Assembly: GCA_965238045.1 (NCBI GenBank)
Contig: CBDEGU010000011.1
Span: 845,479-909,478 of the forward strand
Source: CBDEGU01 sp965238045
GTDB taxonomy: Bacteria; Acidobacteriota; Terriglobia; Bryobacterales; UBA6623
Length of the DNA stretch: 64,000 bases
Reading direction: 5' to 3'
Below are positions 19,238 to 27,566 of this stretch, piece by piece. Under the pieces are notes generated by a model, which was not told the origin of the DNA, searched no databases, and worked only from the letters and a program-made list of their open reading frames with translations. Each line of letters begins with the position of its first letter. Positions within the stretch are counted from its first letter, which is position 1. A program made the translations under genes and the position numbers.

Positions 19238-20536
19238 TCAGGAGGCCGCGTCCTCCCGGGCGGTCGCGTTCCAGAGTAGCGCGGCACAGATCCCGCCTGC
19301 CAAGGCCCAGCCCGCCCAGATATAAATGGCCACCTGCCAGCCGCCGTATTCTGCCATTTTATAATGTCCGGTGACGATGTCGCCCGCGGCCGCGCCCATA
19401 TAGCCGAGGAAATTCACAAACCCGGCAGCCGCCGCGGAGGTGCCCTTCCGGGCCAGGTCCGCCGGAGCCGTGCCCACCAGCAGGACCTGCGGACCGTAGA
19501 TGCAGAAGCCGATGACGCCGAGCAGCAGCAGCGTAGCGATCAAGCTCATCTCCGCCACCGATTCGTAAATTAGCGTCAGCGCGGCAAGCACGACAAGCAG
19601 GATCGAGATCATCGGCGCGCGCCGTCCGCCGAAGAAACGGTCCGTGGCCCAGCCCGCAAGAAAAGCCCCGGCCATCGCGCCGGCGGGCAGCACGGCGTAC
19701 TTAAGCGCGGCCTTTCCTACGCCGGTCCCCTGCACTTCGGTCAGATGCGCCAACCCCCAATCGAGAAAGCCATACCGGCAAGCATTGAGCAAGCCGAGTG
19801 AGAGGCCGAGCAACCACAGCGAAGGGTTCGACAGAGTTAGCGCCAGGTTGGCCAGAATCGATCGCTGGCCCCGCCGTTCTAGTCCGCCGCCGCGGGGCTG
19901 ACCCTTCAACGCGAGCGCATCATCGGGTTCCACTCTGGGCGACTCTTCGAGAAAGGCGAGCATGACGAACCCGGCCGCGGCCAGCAGCAGAGCTGGCGTC
20001 AGAAAAGCCGTCCTCCAGCCCAGCCATTCGGCCGAGAAACCAGCGACGATGAACGTCAGCCCAAGCGTAAGCTGATAGCCCGTCCCGACGATCCCCATGG
20101 CTTTTCCTCGCCGCAAAGGTGGAATCCAATTGCCGAGCACTCGCACGCAGGGGGTCCAGCCAAGCGCCTGGGCATAACCATTGCTCGCCCACACAAACAG
20201 CAGAAAATAGAACGCCGTGCTGACGCCGAACAAGACGTTCAGCGCGGCCGAGCCGAACATGCCGGCCGCCAGCAGGACGCGAGGCGAGAAACGCTCGGCG
20301 AGCTGTCCGTTGATCAACTGTCCGACACCATAAGCGATCTTCAGCGAAGCGAGGATCAGGCCGATTTGTTCGCCGCTGAGCCCGAGTCCGCCCTCCGAGC
20401 CCGGAGCTTGCATGCCTGGGACGGCGGCCGAGATATTCGTGCGACAGAAGTAGAACGCGCCATAGGTCAGCCAGACGACCCAAATCACGCGATTTTCACC
20501 GGCAGCTTGCTCGGTTCGGGCAGAGGATTCGTTCAT
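19238..20536 (-). CDS. MFS transporter, organophosphate:phosphate antiporter type
   Basis: A protein of about 432 aa with 12 predicted membrane segments. The N-terminal WVVWLTYGAFYFCRTNISA and GQLINGQLAERFSPR resemble GlpT/UhpT-type OPA transporters. The C-terminal GTAPADLARKGTSAAAAGFVNFLGYMGAA fits the same group. ATG at 20536 is preferred to the first ATG because it starts just before the first conserved segment. Transport of a phosphorylated compound would fit the adjacent nucleotidyltransferase, but this is inference. Confidence 0.82.
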   Translation of the reverse strand: MNESSARTEQAAGENRVIWVVWLTYGAFYFCRTNISAAVPGMQAPGSEGGLGLSGEQIGLILASLKIAYGVGQLINGQLAERFSPRVLLAAGMFGSAALNVLFGVSTAFYFLLFVWASNGYAQALGWTPCVRVLGNWIPPLRRGKAMGIVGTGYQLTLGLTFIVAGFSAEWLGWRTAFLTPALLLAAAGFVMLAFLEESPRVEPDDALALKGQPRGGGLERRGQRSILANLALTLSNPSLWLLGLSLGLLNACRYGFLDWGLAHLTEVQGTGVGKAALKYAVLPAGAMAGAFLAGWATDRFFGGRRAPMISILLVVLAALTLIYESVAEMSLIATLLLLGVIGFCIYGPQVLLVGTAPADLARKGTSAAAAGFVNFLGYMGAAAGDIVTGHYKMAEYGGWQVAIYIWAGWALAGGICAALLWNATAREDAAS

Positions 20537-20667
20537 GAGGAGAGCGGGCGGAAACTCTCTACGATAACGCAAACCGCGCCCGGCCCACGAGAAAGGAACC
20601 CAGGAAGCGATCCAGCACGGCGCGGATCGGCGCCCGCGCCCGTCGCATCACCCCTGATCACGCTGGA

Positions 20668-21630
20668 TCACCCCAGTTCCCGGCGGTTGTAGACGTGCTC
20701 CGGCCTTCTCCCCTGTAGTGCGTCCAGCACGCCCTGCGCGGCGCCGATGGCCATGCGGTCCATCGCCTCGGGCGTCGCCGACGCAATATGCGGCGTGAGA
20801 ATCACGTTCGGCAGCCGGCACAACGGATGGTCGCCAGCCAGAGGTTCCTGCTCGAACACGTCGAGAGCCGCGCCCGCAAGCGACCCGCTCTCCAGCGCCG
20901 CCACGATCGCCTTCTCATCCACCACGGGCCCGCGGGAGGCGTTGATCAGCAGGCAGCCGGGTTTCAACGCCGCCAGCCGCTCCCGGTCCATCAGCCCCCG
21001 TGTCTCCTTCGTCAGCGGAACATGCAGCGTAACGACATCGGACTCCGCCAGCAAGACATCCAGCGAATCCACCAGCCGGGCCGGCCCATCGTAGTTTTCC
21101 TCCGATACGAAGGGATCATAGGCGATCACCTTCATCCCCAGCCCGGCCGATGCGGCCCGCCCGACGCCCCGCCCAATTTCGCCCAGACCGACAATCCCGA
21201 GGGTGCGGCCACGGAATTCAACGCCCTGGAACGCCAGTCGCTCGCTGTAGCGGCCGGCGCGATCGGCCGGGCAGATCTTTCGCCCCAACGCCAGCATCGC
21301 CCCGATCGTGAACTCAACAACCGGAAGCGCCGGCGCAATCGGCGTATGGACAACGGGAATGCCCTTGGCCGTGGCGGCCGCGGTATCAATATTGTCCACT
21401 CCCACCCCGTGTTTCGCTATCACCCGGAGACGGTCGGTCTTTTCCAGATCCCCGGCACGGATCTCGAACAGCCGGACGATGACCCCGTCGGCCTCGTAGA
21501 GCAGCGGGCGCAACTCGTCGTGGTCTCGCGCAACGCCATCCTCCCAGGGAATGACCAGCTCGCATTGGCCCCGCAGAACATCGAGCCCGGCATTGGAAAT
21601 ACGTTCCGGCAGAAAGACGACAGATTTCAT
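20668..21630 (-). CDS. D-2-hydroxyacid dehydrogenase (SerA-like)
   Basis: This 320-aa NAD-dependent enzyme has the Rossmann motif GLGEIGRGVGRAA and the catalytic Arg region INASRGPVVDEKA. The Glu/His end of the active site is in LTPHIASATPEAMDRM. It lacks the ACT domain of long SerA proteins, so it could be a short phosphoglycerate dehydrogenase or a dehydrogenase for another 2-hydroxyacid. It is oriented with the transporter, nucleotidyltransferase and MetE-like genes, which suggests a small metabolic cluster. Confidence 0.88.
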   Translation of the reverse strand: MKSVVFLPERISNAGLDVLRGQCELVIPWEDGVARDHDELRPLLYEADGVIVRLFEIRAGDLEKTDRLRVIAKHGVGVDNIDTAAATAKGIPVVHTPIAPALPVVEFTIGAMLALGRKICPADRAGRYSERLAFQGVEFRGRTLGIVGLGEIGRGVGRAASAGLGMKVIAYDPFVSEENYDGPARLVDSLDVLLAESDVVTLHVPLTKETRGLMDRERLAALKPGCLLINASRGPVVDEKAIVAALESGSLAGAALDVFEQEPLAGDHPLCRLPNVILTPHIASATPEAMDRMAIGAAQGVLDALQGRRPEHVYNRRELG

Positions 21631-21764
21631 AGATTGTGGTAACTACCGCGTGACAATCGGAGAAACTCGAGAACCGCGATTCGATTTTCGCACCCCAAAT
21701 CGACTTTTGCCCAGTACCCGTGGGGTGCGAAATTCCGAGGCCGGAAGCTGTGAGAAAATCGGGA

Positions 21765-21846
21765 CGGCCACAAGCGCTGGCGAAGCGTCGCCGGACTCGC
21801 CGGAACTGAGGCAATGCGCCGCTGGCTGTCCCAGCATTTTTTCATG
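21765..21846 (+). repeat. Interspersed repeat, copy 2
   Basis: See 15233-15318. The shared blocks are ACAAGCGCTGGCGAA and CTGTCCCAGCATTTTTTCA. The copy lies just upstream of the IS element at the edge of the resident region. Confidence 0.65.
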
Positions 21847-22004
21847 CCTGCCAGAGGGCGAGACTTGGCAAGGCCGAGACAAACGAGACAAACGAGTCTG
21901 TTGCTCTTCTCACTCGAAAATAGTAGTATGTCCCCAAGCATTGAGACTTTGGCCTCTTCAGGAGAGTTGACGATGGATAAGGCGTTTCTACATATTCTAT
22001 TCAA

Positions 22005-23041
22005 GATGGGTATTTACTTGACTCAGGTGACCCCAAGATGTAGGATCTTGGGCGATGGAAGATTATCCCCGGAATTTGGCCGAGTTCGAGGCGCGTTTCG
22101 CTAGCGAGCAGGCCTGTCGGGAGTATCTGTGTCAACTCCGCTGGCCGGAGGGTTTTCGTTGTCCGCGATGCGGGCATGACAAAACCTGGGCGGTGCGCAC
22201 GGTGCTGCTGCAGTGTGCAAGCTGCGGGCATCAAGCTTCGGCGACAGCAGGCACAATCTTTCAAGACACCCGCAAGCCGCTCCAGAGTTGGTTTCGAGCA
22301 ATGTGGTGGCTCACCAGCCAGAAGAACGGGGCGAGTGCATTGGGATTGCAGCGGGTGTTGGGCCTGGGCAGCTACAAGACGGCCTGGACTTGGTTGCACA
22401 AGCTTCGGCGCGCTATGGTGCGGCCCGGACGTGATCGCCTCAGCGGGCGCGTTGAGGTTGACGAGACTTACTTAGGAGCCCTGGAGGAGGGCGTGCGGGG
22501 CCGCCAAACCGACGCGAAAGCGCTGATTGTAGTAGCGGCCGAGGAAGATGGCGCCGGCATCGGACGAGTTCGGATGCGCACGATTCCGAACGCCTCTGGG
22601 GACAGCTTGATGGCCTTTGTCGGCGAGTCGGTCGAACCCGGCAGCGTGGTCCACACGGACGGCTGGCTGGGATACGAGCCACTCGAAAGCGACGGCTATC
22701 GCCACGAGGTGAGCTACCTGGACGGGCAACCGGCACGAGCCTCTCAACTGCTCCCCCGCGTGCATCGCGTGGTGTCGTTACTGAAGCGTTGGATACTGGG
22801 TACGCATCAAGGAGCCGTCAGCCACGAGCATCTCGACTACTACCTCGACGAATTCACCTTCCGCTTCAACCGCCGCAAGTCCAGAAGCCGAGGCAAGCTC
22901 TTCTACCGCCTGGTTCAGCAGGCCGTCGCCGTCCAACCGGCGCCCTACAAGTCGCTGGTCGGAGGCACCGCAACACGCGCTACGGACAACCACAACATGT
23001 AGGGGCCATTTCAAAATACCTGAGTCAAGTGAATACCCATC
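22005..23041 (+). mobile_element. IS1595-family element, copy A (no target duplication)
   Basis: The 1037-bp element has terminal inverted repeats starting GATGGGTATTYACTTGACTC. It is almost identical to copy D (47493-48529), with one base difference noticed. The 8 bases outside each end (CTATTCAA left, CCCCTCAA right) do not match, unlike copies B, C and D. This suggests the flanks were joined by recombination between IS copies. Confidence 0.9.
22055..23002 (+). CDS. IS1595-family transposase
   Basis: The 315-aa protein has an N-terminal zinc ribbon (CPRCGHDKTW ... CASCGHQASATAGT) and an ISXO2-like DDE domain. Acidic residues are visible in VEVDETYLG and VHTDGWLGY, and the C-terminus reads GTHQGAVSHEHLDYYLDEFT. 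The length and domain order are complete, so this copy and copy D could be active. It catalyses cut-and-paste or copy-out transposition of the element. Confidence 0.93.
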   Translation: MEDYPRNLAEFEARFASEQACREYLCQLRWPEGFRCPRCGHDKTWAVRTVLLQCASCGHQASATAGTIFQDTRKPLQSWFRAMWWLTSQKNGASALGLQRVLGLGSYKTAWTWLHKLRRAMVRPGRDRLSGRVEVDETYLGALEEGVRGRQTDAKALIVVAAEEDGAGIGRVRMRTIPNASGDSLMAFVGESVEPGSVVHTDGWLGYEPLESDGYRHEVSYLDGQPARASQLLPRVHRVVSLLKRWILGTHQGAVSHEHLDYYLDEFTFRFNRRKSRSRGKLFYRLVQQAVAVQPAPYKSLVGGTATRATDNHNM

Positions 23042-23133
23042 CCCCTCAATAATAATACGCTTGATTTTTGGTCTTGTAGGTTATGTAACTTCCATTTAGT
23101 TCCATAACGATATTCGGAATTACGACGGCGTCG

Positions 23134-24096
23134 TCAGGTCGGTGATAGATACAGATTGCCATTGCGAGCCCCTAAGAGTGCAACCCTCTCATAGCCTTCA
23201 ATGTCCATCTTCACAAAATTGACTTGCTGCAGATCTAGCTCTTGCACTGCAGCATCGATCGTTGTAGCTGGTACTTCTATCGGATCAGTCCGCTCCTCGA
23301 AATCCACGATCTTGTGTGCGGCGGTATTCTCGGCATTCACGGCAAGGTGTAGAACACCGGCGTTATCGGATGCGGCCGCTTCAAGTAGGACCACTTTGCC
23401 GTTCTTCATCTCGCGCTCAAAAGTTCGTTGATAGCAGATAGCGTTAACCGGTTCTGGCTCGAAGGCTACTATTCGAACAGCGCCTCGGTTTAAAGCCAGA
23501 CGGGAGAAAACCCCAAGATGAGCCCCAACGTCAAGTACTGTATCCCCCGGAAGGACAACAGCCTCACGTCTTTGATAGACTTCCAACACCAGTTGCTCAA
23601 AGGTCAAAAAGGCAAGGACTCCAGCGTCAGTGGTTCGCCCCCAGAACTGTCCCATCGGTGTATTCCACAAAATCGGACAAGGTTCCTCTCCACGGTCTGC
23701 CACTGTTATTAGGTTGGCAAAGGAGGTCTGAGCATAGAGCCCGAGGATATTTGCCCCATGGTCGAATAATACTTTGACCGTAGCAGTGTGTCTGCGAGCA
23801 GACGCCAACATCAGGGACGTTGCGCCCTCGTTGAGGTTGGGGTGATTTACATCTGCGCCATGCTTCAGCAAGGCTTCCACGGTGTCGGTGTGACCGTGCA
23901 TCGCCGCCCAGATCAGGGCTGTGCTGCCATCCTTGGTTTTCGTATCGACATCAGCTCCTTCTGCGAGTAAGGCTTTGACAGTAGCGGTGTGTCCTTTCTT
24001 GGCCGCTTCGATCAGTTGTGCATTCACATCCGCTGCGCAGCTGGCGAGTGGGATTAGACAGGTAAGGAACACAAGCACCACGCGAATCAGGGACAT
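23134..24096 (-). CDS. Ankyrin-repeat plus FkbM methyltransferase fusion, lipoprotein signal
   Basis: The 320-aa protein begins with a lipoprotein-like signal (LVFLTCLIPLASCAAD). Three ankyrin repeats follow (AAKKGHTATVKALLAEGADV, HGHTDTVEALLKHGADVNHP and one more) up to about residue 115. The rest is an FkbM-type methyltransferase domain: VLDVGAHLGVFSRLAL, FEPEPVNAICYQR, EVPATTIDAAV and FVKMDIEGYE. The end (ARNGNLYLSPT) stops shortly after the DIEG motif, so the C-terminus looks cut short. A strong GGAGGAG precedes the start. A methyltransferase behind an export signal is odd, because SAM is cytoplasmic. Confidence 0.75.
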   Translation of the reverse strand: MSLIRVVLVFLTCLIPLASCAADVNAQLIEAAKKGHTATVKALLAEGADVDTKTKDGSTALIWAAMHGHTDTVEALLKHGADVNHPNLNEGATSLMLASARRHTATVKVLFDHGANILGLYAQTSFANLITVADRGEEPCPILWNTPMGQFWGRTTDAGVLAFLTFEQLVLEVYQRREAVVLPGDTVLDVGAHLGVFSRLALNRGAVRIVAFEPEPVNAICYQRTFEREMKNGKVVLLEAAASDNAGVLHLAVNAENTAAHKIVDFEERTDPIEVPATTIDAAVQELDLQQVNFVKMDIEGYERVALLGARNGNLYLSPT

Positions 24097-24157
24097 GGTT
24101 CTCCTCCCTTAGACGGATAGCTGAGCCTCTATGCTAGCACCATTTGAGCCTGGCTGC

Positions 24158-24300
24158 TGTCGCAATCTTTAGGCGAAAGACGACAACCGGGCTGGAGGCG
24201 CTGATTCGGGCGCGTAGTGCGATCCTGGGGTCAGATCGCCCGAAAAAACGCCCAGAGAAGCCGCTGAAGGCGTTCTCACGGGTCGTGTGGACTAGGGGCC
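24158..24300 (+). repeat. ~140-bp interspersed repeat, copy 1
   Basis: The sequence matches 60986-61122 in the same orientation. Shared blocks include TTTAGGCGAAAGACGACA, CCTGGGRTCAGATCGC and CGTGAAGGC/CTGAAGGC with similar spacing. No reading frame is conserved between copies. Confidence 0.75.
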
Positions 24301-24316
24301 TCCCAGATTCCCGGAG

Positions 24317-24526
24317 TCACTCCCTCCACCCGGCAATTGACAGCACGGGCGCGTGCGGGCGTCCTACGACGGCCACGATGATGTTCTTGGCTCCACACTC
24401 AAAGCAGCGAACGATCCACTGGCCAGCCTCGGGTTCGGCTGGCGCTCGCAGTGGTCGATGGCAGTTTTTGCACGTGGGGTTGTTGACTCGTTCCCGGACG
24501 GGAACGAGTCCTGATGGTTGGGGCAT
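24317..24526 (-). CDS. Small zinc-ribbon protein, hypothetical
   Basis: A possible 69-aa protein with two CxxC pairs (CKNCHRPLRAPAE and VRCFECGAKNIIV), which fits a zinc ribbon. No good ribosome binding site is seen before 24526. It follows the ORF6N fragment in the same direction. Confidence 0.4.
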   Translation of the reverse strand: MPQPSGLVPVRERVNNPTCKNCHRPLRAPAEPEAGQWIVRCFECGAKNIIVAVVGRPHAPVLSIAGWRE

Positions 24527-24537
24527 GGAGACGCGAG

Positions 24538-24828
24538 TTACTTCTTCGGGACCTGAAACCCTATAGCCCACCTGGGTTTGTCCTTCGGGGGCTCCAGGAG
24601 CTTCTGGATCGCCTTGAAAACCTCGGTGATTTCCCTTCCCTGGGCTTTCTGCTCTCGCTCCAGGTCGGCCATTTTTCGGGCGAGATCCTTGTGAGTGGCC
24701 AGCATTTCGCGCAGCCTGACGAATGCCCGCATGATGGCGATGTTGACGGCTACCGCTCGTTTACTGTGCAGGACGCTGGAGAGCATGGCGACGCCTTGCT
24801 CGCTGAACGCATACGGTGGATAGCGGAT
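24538..24828 (-). pseudogene. ORF6N-domain protein fragment
   Basis: The frame reads YPPYAFSEQGVAMLSSVL, then KRAVAVNIAIMRAFVRLREM and a coiled C-terminus ending WAIGFQVPKK. This matches the second half of phage-type ORF6N/KilA-like DNA-binding proteins. An in-frame TGA at 24829 and loss of similarity upstream show that the N-terminal half is missing. Confidence 0.65.
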
Positions 24829-24945
24829 TCACGCCTTCCCGTCCCCGATTTTCTTGAGTTCCAGAAACTCCCACGCCGTATTGTGGTAAACCTATTTCTG
24901 TGCAAACGATTGCACCAACGAGTTAACCACAGGTAGCCGAGCCAC

Positions 24946-25782
24946 ATGCCAGCCAATACCACCGAACTGGAAAAGCGTCTCTGGGGAGCCGCTGACGAAC
25001 TCCGGGCCAACTCCAAATTGAAGTCTTCCGAGTACTCCGTTCCCGTGCTCGGGTTGATCTTCCTTCGCTACGCCGATCACAAGTTCGCCACGGCCCAAGC
25101 GAAACTCACCAGACAAGGCAGCGGACGCCGCACCATCGGCAAGGCGGATTATCAGGCGCAAGGCGTTCTCTACCTGCCCGAGAGCGCCCGGTTCTCGAAC
25201 CTGCTTCAACTCCCGGAAGGCGCCGACATAGGCAAGGCCATCAACGATGCGATGAGGGCCATCGAAGCCGACAACGAGGACCTGAAGGACGTTCTGCCGA
25301 AGACCTACAACCGCCTCGACAAGGACCTTCTCGTCTCGCTCCTGAAAAAATTCGCAGCCGTGCCCATGGACATCGAAGGCGATGCGTTCGGGAAGATTTA
25401 CGAGTACTTCCTTGGGCGCTTCGCCATGTCGGAAGGGCAGAAGGGCGGCGAGTTCTTCACGCCTACCAGCATCGTCAAGCTGATCGTGGAAACCATCGAA
25501 CCCTACCACGGTCGCATCTACGATCCGGCGTGCGGATCAGGTGGCATGTTCGTCCAGTCGGCGGCGTTCGTCGATCACCACCAGAAGGCCGTTACCGACA
25601 TTTCCATCTACGGCCAAGAGAAGGTCGAGGAGACCATCCGCCTCTGCAAGATGAACCTTGCCGTCCATGGCCTCTCGGGCGACATCCGGCAGGGCGTCAC
25701 CTATTACGACGACATCCACAAGAGCGTCGGCAGGTTCGACTTCGTGATGGCGAATCCGCCATTCAACGTGGACCGGGCCTAG
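24946..25782 (+). pseudogene. hsdM: Type I restriction-modification DNA methyltransferase (HsdM), 3' truncated
   Basis: The frame encodes the helical HsdM N-domain (ELEKRLWGAADELRANSKL ... VPVLGLIFLRYADHKF). An N6-adenine methyltransferase core follows, with SAM motif DPACGSGGMFVQS and catalytic NPPFNVD. It stops five bases after NVD at 279 codons, where full HsdM is about 500, so target-recognition coupling helices are lost. No hsdS or hsdR follows. The break point coincides with the end of the neighbouring lipoprotein gene, so this is a rearrangement relic. Confidence 0.85.
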
Positions 25783-26243
25783 TTGGTCCCCCACGCCAAT
25801 AACAAAAGCAGAACGACGCCCAGGATGAGGATCACGATGCCGCTGCCCACCATAATCAAGAAGCTGAATACAGATGCTGGGACACCGGTGCTTTGCCCCC
25901 ACTTGGCAGAATAATAACTCGTGTAATACAGCGTGCCGGTGAAGAGCCCCACACCTTCGCCCCCCCACCAATCCCAAACCACAGACATGCGACCGTGGTT
26001 GTCCACGAAATCTGTGGCCTTCTCATACATGAACGTTACGAGATCCCCCTCTTGATAAACGAGTTCATCGCACGAAACAACGCTCACACTCGATCCCAGT
26101 TCCGCAAAGCAGGTAAACGGGGTGGTGCGGGTGTCTACGACATAGCGCGGTAGCGGTACTGATGAGGTACAACCCCAAGAGAAAAACAAGAGAATCGCTG
26201 CCAGCAGCTTCGAGCCATCAGGCAGAGCCCCCGATTCAGTCAT
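25779..26243 (-). CDS. Putative lipoprotein with C-terminal membrane segment
   Basis: A 154-aa protein starting at 26243 has a lipoprotein-type signal (LLAAILLFFSWGCTSS) and a C-terminal membrane helix (VGSGIVILILGVVLLLLLAW). The middle contains FMYEKATDFVDNHGRMSVVW. No family is recognised. Its start overlaps the stop of the upstream membrane protein by 8 bases, so they probably formed an operon. Confidence 0.6.
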   Translation of the reverse strand: MTESGALPDGSKLLAAILLFFSWGCTSSVPLPRYVVDTRTTPFTCFAELGSSVSVVSCDELVYQEGDLVTFMYEKATDFVDNHGRMSVVWDWWGGEGVGLFTGTLYYTSYYSAKWGQSTGVPASVFSFLIMVGSGIVILILGVVLLLLLAWGTN

Positions 26244-26899
26244 CGTTTTCGTCCGCTGGCCGCTTGCCCCGCAAGTCGAGAACAAACCCCATGATGACCC
26301 AACCGACCACCCGCACGGTTCCCCAGGGAAGCAGGAAGCCCACAACAGGCCAAGCTATGACACCCACGTATGACAGCGCCCCTGGGCTGGATGAGTAAGA
26401 GGGGCTGGGAGGTGGCTCAGGAAGACCGGGTAGTCTCGATAACTCATCACCTGCTTGCTCTCCAACCTCGCTGTGCTGGAAGTATTCGTGGCGAGGCTCC
26501 CATGTAGTTTCTAAAAATTGGCCTGGCGTAATCGGGCCCTTTTTAGCCCTGAGTATCAACTTGTACCATTGGCCTCTTCCCGCTTTCACGGCGGCTGACT
26601 TGGCGGCTTCGGCGTAGATTTCAGAACTCTCGGCCTTAACGAAAGATTTCAGAACTCTCGGCCTTAACGAACTTGTGGTCGCCATCCTTGGTGACGTGCT
26701 CGCTTGCCGCTTCCCAGGCTGCAATAACTTCTGTTTGCTTGGCCACAAGCGCTTCGTACGCTGCCTGCTTATCGTCGTACGAATTCCAGGCTTGAGACCT
26801 GCTGTAAACCGCCCCTCCCTCCACCACGGCGCCCAAGGTTCCAAAACACGCCCCCAGAATCCCCAGAAGCAAACTCAATCGGTGAATGCCTACAGACAT
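26236..26899 (-). pseudogene. Membrane protein broken by a 28-bp tandem duplication
   Basis: The N-terminal part (from ATG 26899: GIHRLSLLLGILGACFGTLG, then WNSYDDKQAAYEALVAKQTE) and the C-terminal part (FVKAESSEIYAEAAKSA ... ending in two hydrophobic segments and KRPADENDD) lie in different frames. A 28-base sequence starting GATTTCAGAACTCTCGG is repeated at 26617 and 26645; removing one copy restores one frame of about 210 codons. Function unknown. Confidence 0.65.
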
Positions 26900-26974
26900 G
26901 CTATCCCAATTATCTCGTTCCAACGCTGGAATGGTGGTCCCCCGTGGACCCTTGCGAGAATAGCCAGGATTTCC

Positions 26975-27062
26975 ATCTTGGCCCTGGCACGGCCACAGTA
27001 TACACCTGCGCTGCCCCGAATACCAGTCTTTTCGCGCTGAACCCTGCACATCAGCTCCGGCG
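26975..27062 (+). repeat. ~90-bp interspersed repeat, copy 1
   Basis: The sequence shares TTGGCCCTGGCACGGCCACA, GTATACAC and GCGCTGAACCCTGCACATCA with 53023-53110, and in reverse orientation with 50090-50175. It replaces the end of the Sel1-like gene here. Confidence 0.75.
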
Positions 27063-27425
27063 CCCCCCAGCCGTTGGCGTACGTGAGGCTGAGGTCGATC
27101 TGGGCGCTTACGTAGCCCTGGTCACCGGCTTTGCGCAACCATCGGCGAATAAATAGTGCGACTGCAACTCGCTGAACACCCTGGTCCGCTTGCGCCTGCC
27201 GTCGCCCAGGATCCTCGCCACCGCCAAGGTCGTGTTGTCGTAGAGGATGCTGCGTGGCACGCCGCCGAAGTACCGGAACGCTGCGTTGACGGCCTCGCCG
27301 TCGTCCCGCGGCACGCCTTGGCCATTGGCGTACATTAGGCTGAGGTTGTACTGGGCAGCGGCGTTATTCTGCTCGGCGGCCAGCCGGTACCACTTGGCGG
27401 CTTCGGCGTAGTCCTGCGGCACACC
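27052..27425 (-). pseudogene. Sel1-repeat protein remnant interrupted by an IS21 istA fragment
   Basis: Sel1-type repeats are readable in two pieces: YAEAAKWYRLAAEQNNAAAQ ... LMYANGQGVPRDDGEAV (27425-27288) and RKAGDQGYVSAQIDLSLTYA (27138 down). Between them about 150 bases (27138-27287) encode FRYFGGVPRSILYDNTTLAV and TRVFSELQSHYLFAD. This is the conserved core of IS21-type IstA transposases. The second Sel1 piece is in another frame and runs into the 90-bp repeat. All parts are non-functional. Confidence 0.7.
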
Positions 27426-27566
27426 CAGCGGGCGCGGTCGTGGAGATCTCGGCTTGACTAGAATCATCGTCAGGTGCAAACTAGAAACGATCGAGAAGAA
27501 CGGAGGGGAGACAACGCGGCTGCTCATTGAGGGCAGGCCGCTGTGTGAATTCTAGGGGAGGGGGGA

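Noticed and set aside
17309..21630. A phosphonate biosynthesis cluster (LicC-like plus permease plus dehydrogenase)
   Set aside because: No PEP mutase or phosphonopyruvate decarboxylase is present, so the idea lacks its defining gene.
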